NCBI GenBank assembly: GCA_000998425.1
Contig: LCDG01000005.1
Coordinates: 1-48,471 of the forward strand
Origin: Candidatus Nomurabacteria bacterium GW2011_GWC2_42_20
Lineage (GTDB): Bacteria; Patescibacteriota; Minisyncoccia; Phycocordibacterales; UBA1550
Reading direction: 5' to 3'
DNA length: 48,471 nt
A model generated the notes under the pieces. It did not search any database and was not told the DNA's origin. It was given only the letters and a program-made list of their open reading frames with translations. Both the position numbers and the translations under genes were made by a program. Shown piece by piece: positions 31,277 through 38,964 of this stretch (within the stretch, counting starts at the first letter, position 1; every line of letters starts with the position of its first letter).

Positions 31277-31717
31277 TTATTTATCGAGCTTAGCAATTCT
31301 TCGCGCGTGTTTTTCTTCGCCGCCAAATGGCGTATCGAGCCACACACGCACTACCTCTTTCGCTTCATCCTCCTCAATAAAACGTGCGCCAAGTGAAAGA
31401 ATATTCGCATTATTGTGCTCACGAGAAAGCACCACGATATCAACAGCTCCACCATAGTACACAGCGGCGCGTACACCTTTTACACGATTCGCGCACATCG
31501 CTTCCCCTTGTCCAGAACCGCCGAGAATGATCCCACGCGCTTCTGTGTCGCGCGCGACAGCCTCTGCTACTGGGCGGATAAAGTCAGGATAGTCATCAAG
31601 TGCTTCGAAAGTATGCGCGCCAAGGTCCTCCACATCATGTCCTAGCTCGCGCAAAAAAGAAACTAGGGTTTCTTTGAGTTCGAATCCTGCATGGTCGGTG
31701 CCGATAAATATTTTCAT
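31277..31717 (-). CDS. rpiB: ribose-5-phosphate isomerase B
   Basis: This interconverts ribose-5-P and ribulose-5-P. It is 146 residues of the RpiB/LacAB fold: IGTDHAGFELKE at the N terminus, GSGQGEAMCANRVKGVRAA with the catalytic Cys, and SREHNNANILSLGARF. Length is standard. Embedded in the pentose phosphate operon. Confidence 0.95.
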   Translation of the reverse strand: MKIFIGTDHAGFELKETLVSFLRELGHDVEDLGAHTFEALDDYPDFIRPVAEAVARDTEARGIILGGSGQGEAMCANRVKGVRAAVYYGGAVDIVVLSREHNNANILSLGARFIEEDEAKEVVRVWLDTPFGGEEKHARRIAKLDK

Positions 31718-31723
31718 GAAGTA

Positions 31724-32767
31724 TTACAGGTAGCTCGCAACTTTAACGACATGCTGCACAAGGGTATTTGTATAGCCCATCTCATTATCATACCAAGCCA
31801 TCACCTTCACAAGGTTGCCATCTACGACACGTGTCATTTCAAGGTCGGCAATAGAACCATAGAGCTCACCAACAATGTCCGATGAAACGATTGGCTCCTC
31901 ACTTACCTTAAAAACACCCTGCCAACGAGAATCGCGTGAGGCATCTCGAAGAATCTGATTCACCTCCTCCACCGTTGTGTTCCTTTTTGCTATAAACGTC
32001 ACGTCCGCTATTGAGCCAGCAATAACTGGCACACGCACAGCTATACCGTCAAATTTGCCCTTGAGGTCGCGTACGACCTCAGTAACCGAAATTGCAGCGC
32101 CTGTTGACGCTGGAACCATGTTTGCGGCTCCTGCGCGTCCACCACGAAGATCCTTACCGCCAGGTCCATCCACTATCCTTTGCGTGCCCGTATATGCATG
32201 CGTTGTATTCAATATTGCTTTTTCAATACCAATAGTCTCGTTCAAAATGCATACTACTGGGCTCGCCGCATTTGTAGTACAAGAAGCGTTTGAGGAAATT
32301 TTTGCATTCTCAAGCTCGCCGTCATTGATACCCATAAGAGCAGTCACGCATGGGACCTCGGGGAGCGACTCACCCTTTATCGGAGCTGTGATAACCACAC
32401 GCTTTGCTCCTTGATCAAGATGTATTTTTGCCTTGTCGGCGCTGGTGTAAAATCCGGTTGATTCAACCACAATATCAATATCATATTTCGCCCACGGTAA
32501 ATTTGTTGGCTCCTTTTCTTGCACAAGGATTACTTTTTGCCCCCCCACAATGAATCCGGGCTCCTCGCCACCGCCAGGAGCAACCACTGTAACGTCAAAA
32601 TCAGCACGTCCGTACGTCGTGTCGTACTTCAAAAGATATGCCATGTTCTCAGGGTCACCAAGGTCATTCACTGCCACAATCTCGATTTCTGGCCGTGTGC
32701 GCGCCAACTTATAAAATGCGCGTCCAATGCGTCCAAACCCGTTAATCGCTACTCGTACTTTTTTCAT
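31724..32767 (-). CDS. gap: glyceraldehyde-3-phosphate dehydrogenase
   Basis: This oxidises G3P to 1,3-bisphosphoglycerate. It is 347 residues: Rossmann motif INGFGRIGRAF, the catalytic Cys in SNASCTTNAASP, His in HAYTGTQ and WYDNEMGY near the end. I start at MKKVRVAINGFG, preceded by AGGA; the upstream in-frame start adds an unsupported seven residues. It is the first gene of the operon and links the pentose phosphate steps to lower glycolysis. Confidence 0.95.
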   Translation of the reverse strand: MKKVRVAINGFGRIGRAFYKLARTRPEIEIVAVNDLGDPENMAYLLKYDTTYGRADFDVTVVAPGGGEEPGFIVGGQKVILVQEKEPTNLPWAKYDIDIVVESTGFYTSADKAKIHLDQGAKRVVITAPIKGESLPEVPCVTALMGINDGELENAKISSNASCTTNAASPVVCILNETIGIEKAILNTTHAYTGTQRIVDGPGGKDLRGGRAGAANMVPASTGAAISVTEVVRDLKGKFDGIAVRVPVIAGSIADVTFIAKRNTTVEEVNQILRDASRDSRWQGVFKVSEEPIVSSDIVGELYGSIADLEMTRVVDGNLVKVMAWYDNEMGYTNTLVQHVVKVASYL

Positions 32768-32820
32768 AATGCTTCCTGTGGTTATCAATTAGTAAATATG
32801 TTTATATTTTACCACACCCA

Positions 32821-32854
32821 ACAAAAAAGAGCACCATAAGATGCTCTTTTTTGT
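32821..32854. terminator. terminator of gatB
   Basis: ACAAAAAAGAGCA and TGCTCTTTTTTGT surround an 8-nt loop. It lies downstream of the gatB stop on the minus strand and upstream of gap. Confidence 0.8.
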
Positions 32855-32901
32855 GTTCCCATATGGCGGTCCTATTGGAAGATAAAGACTAAAAAATTAA
32901 T

Positions 32902-34317
32902 TTACTTTAACGCCTCCTCAAAAAGGGATTTCAGTGTCCCTGGATTTCCAGATCCTTTCGATGCCTTCATTCCTTGTCCCACAAAAAACTGAAGAAGTGC
33001 TGTTTTACCTGACTTATAATCCGCGACGACAGTTGGATTTGCAAAGATAACTTCATCAACTATTTTTTTGAGTGCTTCGATGTCATTTTTTTGAATAAAG
33101 CCATTTTTTTCTGCGATCTCGCGTGGCTCACCGCCTTCGGAATACATGAGAGCTAACGTGTCCTTTGCTCCACGTGAGGACAGGTCTCCTGCCTTGATCA
33201 TATTAATGAGGTCAGAAAGTGTATGCCCTGTCACCCCACCAACTGAATCAGAACCCTTCATCAAACCTACGAGGTCAGACGTAATATAGTTTTCTATTAG
33301 AGTAATCGATGGGCGGTCCACGCCAATAGCGATCACAGCATCTTCAAAAAGCCCACCGAGGACTTTGTCAGCGGTAAACACTTCTGCATTTTCTGGCTTC
33401 ACTCCATACTCACGCACAAGGCGCACACGTTTCTCCCAAGGTAGCTCAGGCATGGTCGCGCGCAAAACGTCACTTGAGAATTCTGGAATTTCAGAAAGCT
33501 TTAGCTTTGGTAAATCAGGATCAGGAAAATATCGATAATCGTGCGCACTCTCTTTTTTGCGCTGTGAAAATGTTTTCTGAGCACCCTCGTCCCATCCGCG
33601 CGTCTCCTGCACAATCTCACCCTGCCCGCCGTCCAGAATTTTTGTCATGCGTTCCACTTCATACGCAATCGCGCGCTCTACTGAGCGAAATGAGTTTAGA
33701 TTTTTCACTTCTACTTTTGTACCGAGTTCATCTGTCTTTGATATTGAAATATTTGCCTCTACACGCATCTCGCCTTTTTCCATATTTGCATCAGAAACAC
33801 CGAGCATGCGGAGAAGAAGCTGGAGCTCTCGCGCAAACGCACCGGCTTCTTCCGCTGTGTGAATGACTGGCTTTGTTACGAGCTCCATAAGTGGCACACC
33901 TGCGCGATTAAAATCCACAAGACTACCCTCGCTACCCTCGTGCGACGAGCTCGCTGTGTCCTCCTCAAGATGCACACGCTCAATAGCAACACCATTCAGA
34001 ATGCCATTTGAAACAAGCGGATATTTGTATTGGCTGATCTGATACCCTTTTGGAATATCTGGATAAAAATAATTTTTGCGGTCAAACTCGGTGAAGTCCG
34101 CAAGGTCACTTCCGAGTGCAGTACCAACACGAAGCACGTGATGCACCGCCTTCTTATTGATCACTGGTAAAGTCCCAGGATGAGCCATACACACAGGGCA
34201 AATATTCACATTCGGACGCACCTCATCAGGGTCATTTGCAGAACTGCAAAACATCTTTGTCTTTGTTTTTAGCTCAGCGTGGACTTCAAGTCCTACGGTT
34301 AGTTTGTATTCGCTCAT
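32902..34317 (-). CDS. gatB: Asp/Glu-tRNA amidotransferase subunit B
   Basis: GatB works with GatA and GatC to convert Glu-tRNA-Gln and Asp-tRNA-Asn to the amidated forms. It is 471 residues: YKLTVGLEVHAELKTKTKMF at the N terminus, CPVCMAHPGTLPVIN, FDRKNYFYPDIPKGYQISQ and a C-terminal YqeY-like domain. It starts 1 nt after hicA and has no promoter of its own in the 60 bp ahead, so it appears to be read through hicBA. A diverged copy of its first 22 codons lies upstream of hicB. Confidence 0.95.
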   Translation of the reverse strand: MSEYKLTVGLEVHAELKTKTKMFCSSANDPDEVRPNVNICPVCMAHPGTLPVINKKAVHHVLRVGTALGSDLADFTEFDRKNYFYPDIPKGYQISQYKYPLVSNGILNGVAIERVHLEEDTASSSHEGSEGSLVDFNRAGVPLMELVTKPVIHTAEEAGAFARELQLLLRMLGVSDANMEKGEMRVEANISISKTDELGTKVEVKNLNSFRSVERAIAYEVERMTKILDGGQGEIVQETRGWDEGAQKTFSQRKKESAHDYRYFPDPDLPKLKLSEIPEFSSDVLRATMPELPWEKRVRLVREYGVKPENAEVFTADKVLGGLFEDAVIAIGVDRPSITLIENYITSDLVGLMKGSDSVGGVTGHTLSDLINMIKAGDLSSRGAKDTLALMYSEGGEPREIAEKNGFIQKNDIEALKKIVDEVIFANPTVVADYKSGKTALLQFFVGQGMKASKGSGNPGTLKSLFEEALK

Positions 34318-34318
34318 A

Positions 34319-34558
34319 TTATGATTTTTTATTTAACCACAGTTCTTGTGGGATCCCAGACTGCATAATAACTGCTTTTAGTGTTCGTGGATGAATCGAC
34401 TTTTGTCCGTGGTACTGAATGTGTGTTTGTCTTACTTTTCCACCATAATGGCCAACATAGAAAAAATGGCTTCCAGTCGTATGTGAATGTTGAAATCCAT
34501 ACTCCTTCAAAAATTCAACGGTGCCTTTGAATGTCCAGTTGTTAAGACCGCGAGGCAT
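34319..34558 (-). CDS. HicA-family mRNA interferase toxin
   Basis: This encodes 79 residues with a dsRBD-like HicA fold: GTVEFLKEYGFQHSHTTGSH with the catalytic His in GSHFFY, then KSIHPRTLKAVIMQSGI. HicA cleaves mRNA when its antitoxin is lost. It lies 6 nt downstream of the HicB-like gene. It is one of the longer HicA proteins. Confidence 0.85.
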   Translation of the reverse strand: MPRGLNNWTFKGTVEFLKEYGFQHSHTTGSHFFYVGHYGGKVRQTHIQYHGQKSIHPRTLKAVIMQSGIPQELWLNKKS

Positions 34559-34564
34559 AGTTCG

Positions 34565-34897
34565 TTACGCAAACGCAAGATTAAGCTGACCAGAACTCAA
34601 AACGTATGGAGATTTTGTCGATTGTGCAACGGGCTTTTTACCACATTGAATCTCTTTCCACATTTTTTCATACTCAGCATCAACCACCTGATTTAATACT
34701 TGTGGTCGCAATTTAAATTTGCGCGCTGACTCAAAGTACCCACGAACTGCTTCATTAAGGAGCACAATAGCTTCAATTTGTGACGCTCCCTCAACAACGA
34801 CATTAAACTCAAGCGCCACACCAAAAAAAGTGTCCTTTTCTTTAAAAATCACATATCGCACTGATCCTTTTTGTAGAGTGTTTTTGGAAGATTTCAT
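34565..34897 (-). CDS. HicB-family antitoxin
   Basis: This encodes 110 residues. The HicB partial RNase H fold is visible (VRYVIFKEKDTFFGVALEFN, VVVEGASQIEAIVLLNEAVRGYF), with a basic C-terminal region. There is no clear ribbon-helix-helix or HTH, so DNA binding is uncertain. It starts 5 nt after the end of a 28-codon gatB remnant, and the order antitoxin then toxin is the reverse of the common hicAB order. Confidence 0.8.
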   Translation of the reverse strand: MKSSKNTLQKGSVRYVIFKEKDTFFGVALEFNVVVEGASQIEAIVLLNEAVRGYFESARKFKLRPQVLNQVVDAEYEKMWKEIQCGKKPVAQSTKSPYVLSSGQLNLAFA

Positions 34898-34902
34898 ATT
34901 GC

Positions 34903-34989
34903 TTATAGTACCTTACTAGATGGCGAAAAACAAAGATTTGTTTTCAACTCAGCACGAACCTCAAGCCCCACGGTTAGTTTGTAACTCAT
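34903..34989 (-). pseudogene. truncated second copy of the gatB 5' end
   Basis: The frame reads MSYKLTVGLEVRAELKTN, then LCFSPSSKVL and TAA (28 residues). Its first 18 residues match GatB MSEYKLTVGLEVHAELKT, with one residue missing and one changed. At DNA level it is similar but clearly diverged, including silent changes. It keeps a leaderless-type promoter 7 nt upstream and stops 5 nt before hicB. It looks like the original gatB start, cut off when hicBA arrived. Confidence 0.75.
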
Positions 34990-34996
34990 AAAGGAG

Positions 34997-35005
34997 ATTG
35001 TAGCA
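34997..35005 (-). promoter_or_regulatory. extended -10 promoter ahead of the gatB remnant and hicBA
   Basis: On the minus strand TGCTACAAT is an extended -10 (TGN-TACAAT) 7 nt before the remnant ATG. This is the only visible promoter for remnant, hicB, hicA and gatB. Confidence 0.5.
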
Positions 35006-35029
35006 TAAAATACGAAGACTCAAAAAAAC

Positions 35030-36046
35030 CTATTGTGAGCGCATTTGTCGCATACGAGCTTTTTTTAGGGTTTCAAGGTGGAGCACCCCACTACTTTTAT
35101 CTGTGCCCATATTCCCAAGAACACGGAAACTTCCTTCGCCAAAAGTTTTCTCAACAAGGCGAGCAATATGCAAAAGCTGTCCAGTAAAATGCGATTTTAG
35201 AAACTCTTTAAATACTTCGTCTGAATTTTGATATTGCTCGGGGAACTGTTCTTGTATCTCCTTGCAAACAAGATCAAGAACCATTCTTTGTTTAGGATAA
35301 GATACAGTCTCCCAGTCTTCTTTATCTTTTTTACCAACCCAAATTATGTCATCCTCAGGGATTCCCTTTTTTTGAGATACATCTTTTTTTAAACTTTGTG
35401 CCTCATCTGATAAAAGCCACTTCCTTTCTTCTGACATCCATGGAGATTCTAAAAATTTAGTAAAAGATTTTTTCTCCTGGACAGATACAATGGCTTCGTG
35501 CAACCCTCTAAAGTGTTCGTGAAATTCTTGTCTTTTATCATATTCTTGTAGCGATAAAACTGACACACCATGACGGTATGGTGTTGTTTTTATTTTTTCT
35601 CCTCTTTCTTTAACCTCCAAAGATAAATGAGATTTCAAGTGAAGTGTCTCGTGAAGAGCGACAACACCAAAATGAGCGGGGTTGTCTCTAAAAACATCTC
35701 CATTAAAAAGTATCCCTTGTTGTCTAATAGTCGCAACAGCAACGCCACTACCTCTATACGCCTTTTTATATAACTCTGATGGAATAATATGAAAATTTTC
35801 CACAGGGATATCGTATGGCTCTATTCCTGCATCTTTCATAAGTTCATTAGTTTCCTTATTCGCAAAATCAATACAAGCAAGTTCTTTTTCTGTTTTTGGA
35901 TATTCAAATTCCTCTAGTTGGTTTCTCTCTTCTATGTTCAAAGAATCAAAATGAGAAAAAAGGCGCTGTAAAAACTCTTGCCTTGCTTTTTCTTTTTCCT
36001 CATGACTTGCATTGCCGATTGTTCTAATTTGCGGGCCGTTTTCCAT
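35030..36046 (-). CDS. putative zinc metallopeptidase, unknown family
   Basis: This encodes 338 residues, without signal peptide or TM segment. Residues 132-136 are HETLH within VVALHETLHLKSH, an HExxH zinc motif, and GLHEAIVSV (about 181-189) supplies a possible third ligand Glu, as in gluzincins. The rest is highly charged and helical. It is probably a cytoplasmic peptidase or peptidase-like protein. It is 21 nt downstream of obgE on the same strand. I know no named family for it. Confidence 0.6.
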   Translation of the reverse strand: MENGPQIRTIGNASHEEKEKARQEFLQRLFSHFDSLNIEERNQLEEFEYPKTEKELACIDFANKETNELMKDAGIEPYDIPVENFHIIPSELYKKAYRGSGVAVATIRQQGILFNGDVFRDNPAHFGVVALHETLHLKSHLSLEVKERGEKIKTTPYRHGVSVLSLQEYDKRQEFHEHFRGLHEAIVSVQEKKSFTKFLESPWMSEERKWLLSDEAQSLKKDVSQKKGIPEDDIIWVGKKDKEDWETVSYPKQRMVLDLVCKEIQEQFPEQYQNSDEVFKEFLKSHFTGQLLHIARLVEKTFGEGSFRVLGNMGTDKSSGVLHLETLKKARMRQMRSQ

Positions 36047-36067
36047 AAAAATACTATATCACAAAGC

Positions 36068-37048
36068 CTACTTTACTACTTTCAAAAGCTTCAGTAGGTC
36101 ATCCTGAAAATTTTTCATAACAGCATCATCAAGAATCGAAATGGTAAAGATTTCTGAGTTGGGACACTTTTTATTCATTTCCATCTCAACTTCATTCACG
36201 CGCTCTGGAGTTACCATGTCAGTTTTGGTAAGAACAATGATCTCGTGTTTTGCGGCGAGGTCTTTATCAAATGCTTCAAGCTCCTTGCGTACCGTCTCGT
36301 AGACAACAAGTGGGTCCTCATTTTCAAGCGACACCAAATGCGCAAGCATTTTTGTACGCTTTACATGGCGGAGGAATTTGTGCCCAAGCCCCTTCCCTTC
36401 GGATGCTCCTTCAATAAGCCCTGGAATATCTGCGATAATAAAACCATAACATTCCCCTAGGTTTGGCTCAAGTGTGGTAAATGCGTAGTCTGCAGTTTTT
36501 GCACTAGCGCGAGTGAGTGCATTGAGCAAACTCGACTTGCCAGCGTTTGGCAAACCAACGAGTCCTATGTCCGCAACAATCTGAAGTTCAACTTTGAAAT
36601 CTCCCTCCTGCCCCTTCATCCCTGGCACATGCTCTTTTGGTGTGCGGTTTGTTGATGTCTTGAAATGCTCATTACCAAAACCCCCGCGACCGCCTTTAAG
36701 AACTAAAATTTTTTGATCCTCATGAAGTAGTTCGTATGTTTCGCCTGTATCAATATTTGTCACAATGGAACCAATCGGCAAATCTAAAATAAAGTCATCA
36801 CCATTGCGACCGTGCATACTATCGTTGCCACCATCCTCTGCACGCTCGGCTGCATATTCTTTTTCGTGACGATACTTCACAAGGATATGCACATCTCGCA
36901 CAGCACGAATGTAAACATCTCCACCCTTTCCACCATCGCCACCAGAAGGACCGGCAAATTCTTTGCCTTTCTCGTGTTTCAAACGCATAACGCCGTTCCC
37001 GCCGTTACCCGCCTTCATATGCATCGTCATTTCATCAATAAAAGCCAT
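36068..37048 (-). CDS. obgE: Obg family GTPase
   Basis: Obg is a GTPase of late 50S assembly and stress control. It is 326 residues: glycine-rich Obg fold (about 1-158, GNGGNGVMRLKHEKGKEFAG), then the G domain with GLPNAGKSSLLNAL, DIPGLIEGA and TKTDM. The C-terminal OCT domain of longer Obg proteins is absent. An extended -10 (TGATATAAT) lies about 18 nt upstream of the ATG. Confidence 0.95.
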   Translation of the reverse strand: MAFIDEMTMHMKAGNGGNGVMRLKHEKGKEFAGPSGGDGGKGGDVYIRAVRDVHILVKYRHEKEYAAERAEDGGNDSMHGRNGDDFILDLPIGSIVTNIDTGETYELLHEDQKILVLKGGRGGFGNEHFKTSTNRTPKEHVPGMKGQEGDFKVELQIVADIGLVGLPNAGKSSLLNALTRASAKTADYAFTTLEPNLGECYGFIIADIPGLIEGASEGKGLGHKFLRHVKRTKMLAHLVSLENEDPLVVYETVRKELEAFDKDLAAKHEIIVLTKTDMVTPERVNEVEMEMNKKCPNSEIFTISILDDAVMKNFQDDLLKLLKVVK

Positions 37049-37131
37049 AGTAAATTAGTTAAAGTTAATTATATCACAAAAATTACTTCGCGTCCACCAC
37101 AAGTTTTACATAGGTTTAACCTATGTAAAAC

Positions 37132-38034
37132 TCAGGCCTCTACGGCAATCTGCGCGAGTTTGAGTGCGCCTTCTTTTGACCCCGCTACAGCAATAAAAAG
37201 TTTGTTGTGACAAAACAGCGCGTCAGCAACCCCAGAAACTTCTGCAAGCTCAGCCCCAGTCTTTCCAGCCCATGCGCTTGGCAAATTTTTTCTATTTTTA
37301 AATGAGTGCACATCGCTTCGTACCGTCTCAATTTTCCATTTACCCATATTCCCACGATCTGGCTTTACCACAAAAAGCGGTTCAGGCTTGGTCCCGAGCG
37401 CTTCGTACCAAGGATAGTGATCATCCAAAACAACAATGCGCTTATCCTCTGCTTTTACATACGCTTCTTCTGCATGCCTCTTGCCTTCTTCTTCTGTTTT
37501 AGCGCGCATTATTTCGCGAGAAAGAATTTTTTCTGCAAAAGACACTGCTTCAAAGAAGCCCTCGTCTTCTGTGCGCTCCTCATTCCACCCTGGGCGAAAA
37601 GCGCTCACAACATCCTGAAGTAGGTACGGGGTCACTTCCCCTCGAACACCAAATGTTTCAAAACCGTTATCCCCAGCATCAACAGGTTGTGCTATTCGTT
37701 CATCAATAATACGAGCAACATATTGCGAGCCTGATATTTTTTCTCCAAACTCCTTCCAAACGAGACCAAAGGAAGAATACGGTGTTCCATTTTGTCGCAC
37801 GCCGGCACCGCCAATCTGATGATGGTCAAAACGTTTAGTCTCTATATTATATACACCACCCACATCTACTACATAATCCCCCGTTGCCCACACATCTTCG
37901 TCGCGACTACGGACGATTTCTACATTTCCATTGTTCAATATAGACAAAACAGCACAGGCAAAAACCTCGTCGGCATGAAAATTACCGCTATGTGTTATTA
38001 TCTTTTTCAAGTTTTTTGCGTTCGTATCGTTCAT
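37132..38034 (-). CDS. MYG1-family DHH phosphoesterase-like protein
   Basis: This encodes 300 residues. THSGNFHADEVFACAVL, VDVGG and KRFDHHQIGGAG are the metal-binding DHH-superfamily motifs as found in MYG1 (UPF0160), a 3'-5' RNA exonuclease in eukaryotes. The C-terminal part has WAGKTGAEL and ADALFCHNKLFIAV. Its 5' end overlaps the dedA-like gene by 47 nt; a TTG at 38010 is a possible shorter start. Confidence 0.88.
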   Translation of the reverse strand: MNDTNAKNLKKIITHSGNFHADEVFACAVLSILNNGNVEIVRSRDEDVWATGDYVVDVGGVYNIETKRFDHHQIGGAGVRQNGTPYSSFGLVWKEFGEKISGSQYVARIIDERIAQPVDAGDNGFETFGVRGEVTPYLLQDVVSAFRPGWNEERTEDEGFFEAVSFAEKILSREIMRAKTEEEGKRHAEEAYVKAEDKRIVVLDDHYPWYEALGTKPEPLFVVKPDRGNMGKWKIETVRSDVHSFKNRKNLPSAWAGKTGAELAEVSGVADALFCHNKLFIAVAGSKEGALKLAQIAVEA

Positions 38035-38608
38035 ATTTATGAGTAATAAGTTTTTGAATCAAAATGAATCCTACCATGAATGCTACCACTATCAAAACGA
38101 AGCGTGACGCATTGTGTGTGATATTGACCGCCGCATACCCAAAAAAATATCCGACAGAAAAGTATAGCGACACCCACAAAATCGACGCCAAAAACTCAGC
38201 TCTGAAAAAGAGATCGAAGTGGACACGCATTACGCCAGACATAATGACAGTTGCACGATTTGCGCCATAAATAAATTTTGAAAAGAATATTGACTTAAAT
38301 GGTTTTTCGCGAAAACGCGGCAAAAAGAAGACAACGGCCTTCTCCGCCCACCGAATCATTCTCTTTGATACTCCAGTGTCTTTAAGTCTTGACCCAAAGT
38401 AGTACCACATCACATTTCCCAAAACTACTCCGCAAAATGCTATCAACAATGTGTCTCCAATATCAAAAGCCTCTAGCGTTGCCAGCATCCCAGCTGCAAT
38501 TAGAAACATTTCGCCCTCAAAAACCATAGCAAAAAAAAGAATCGTGTATCCCCAAAATCTATGGTCCTGCACAAGCTGAACAAATACGTCGATAGACTGC
38601 TCAAACAT
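37988..38608 (-). CDS. DedA family membrane protein
   Basis: This encodes 206 residues with about 5 hydrophobic segments. The DedA/SNARE-associated pattern is present: FFAMVFEGEMFLIAAGMLA, GNVMWYYFGSRL and FFSKFIYGANRATVIMSGVM, with charged residues in membrane segments. DedA proteins support membrane potential and undecaprenyl-phosphate or lipid recycling. It ends inside the MYG1 coding region. Confidence 0.88.
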   Translation of the reverse strand: MFEQSIDVFVQLVQDHRFWGYTILFFAMVFEGEMFLIAAGMLATLEAFDIGDTLLIAFCGVVLGNVMWYYFGSRLKDTGVSKRMIRWAEKAVVFFLPRFREKPFKSIFFSKFIYGANRATVIMSGVMRVHFDLFFRAEFLASILWVSLYFSVGYFFGYAAVNITHNASRFVLIVVAFMVGFILIQKLITHKYERYERKKLEKDNNT

Positions 38609-38610
38609 AC

Positions 38611-38961
38611 CTAGTTATTGGAAAGCAACTTATCAGAAATAAATGTTGTAACCGAAACAACAAGCGACCCAAGGAGAGCAGGGACAAACCCATCAACATG
38701 AAATCCTTCCATAAAGGAACCAACCCACCAAAAGAGGCCTGCATTTACTACAAATGAAAAAAGTCCGAGTGTAACGATAGTAATCGGGAATGCGATTAGT
38801 AAAATTATCGGCCTTACCACAGCATTCAAAATGCCAAAAAATAATGCCACGAGGAGCGCCGTGCCAAATGATGTTGACCCTATTTCAATTCCAGGAATAA
38901 AAGAAGGTAGTGATAAAATCACCAAAGCAACGAGCACCCATGTAGCGAGAATCTTCATCAT
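38611..38961 (-). CDS. YvlD/phage-holin-4-like membrane protein
   Basis: This encodes 116 residues with four TM segments. It carries the family pattern LFFGILNAVVRPIILLIAFP-ITIVTLGLFSFVVNAGLFW. Members are called holin family IV but are mostly chromosomal and not phage lysis proteins. It lies 2 nt from dedA and 3 nt from the dehydrogenase gene, in one operon. Confidence 0.88.
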   Translation of the reverse strand: MMKILATWVLVALVILSLPSFIPGIEIGSTSFGTALLVALFFGILNAVVRPIILLIAFPITIVTLGLFSFVVNAGLFWWVGSFMEGFHVDGFVPALLGSLVVSVTTFISDKLLSNN

Positions 38962-38964
38962 ATT

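Noticed and set aside
38611-38961. Prophage holin
   Set aside because: The protein is of the YvlD-like type found in chromosomes, and no phage genes surround it.
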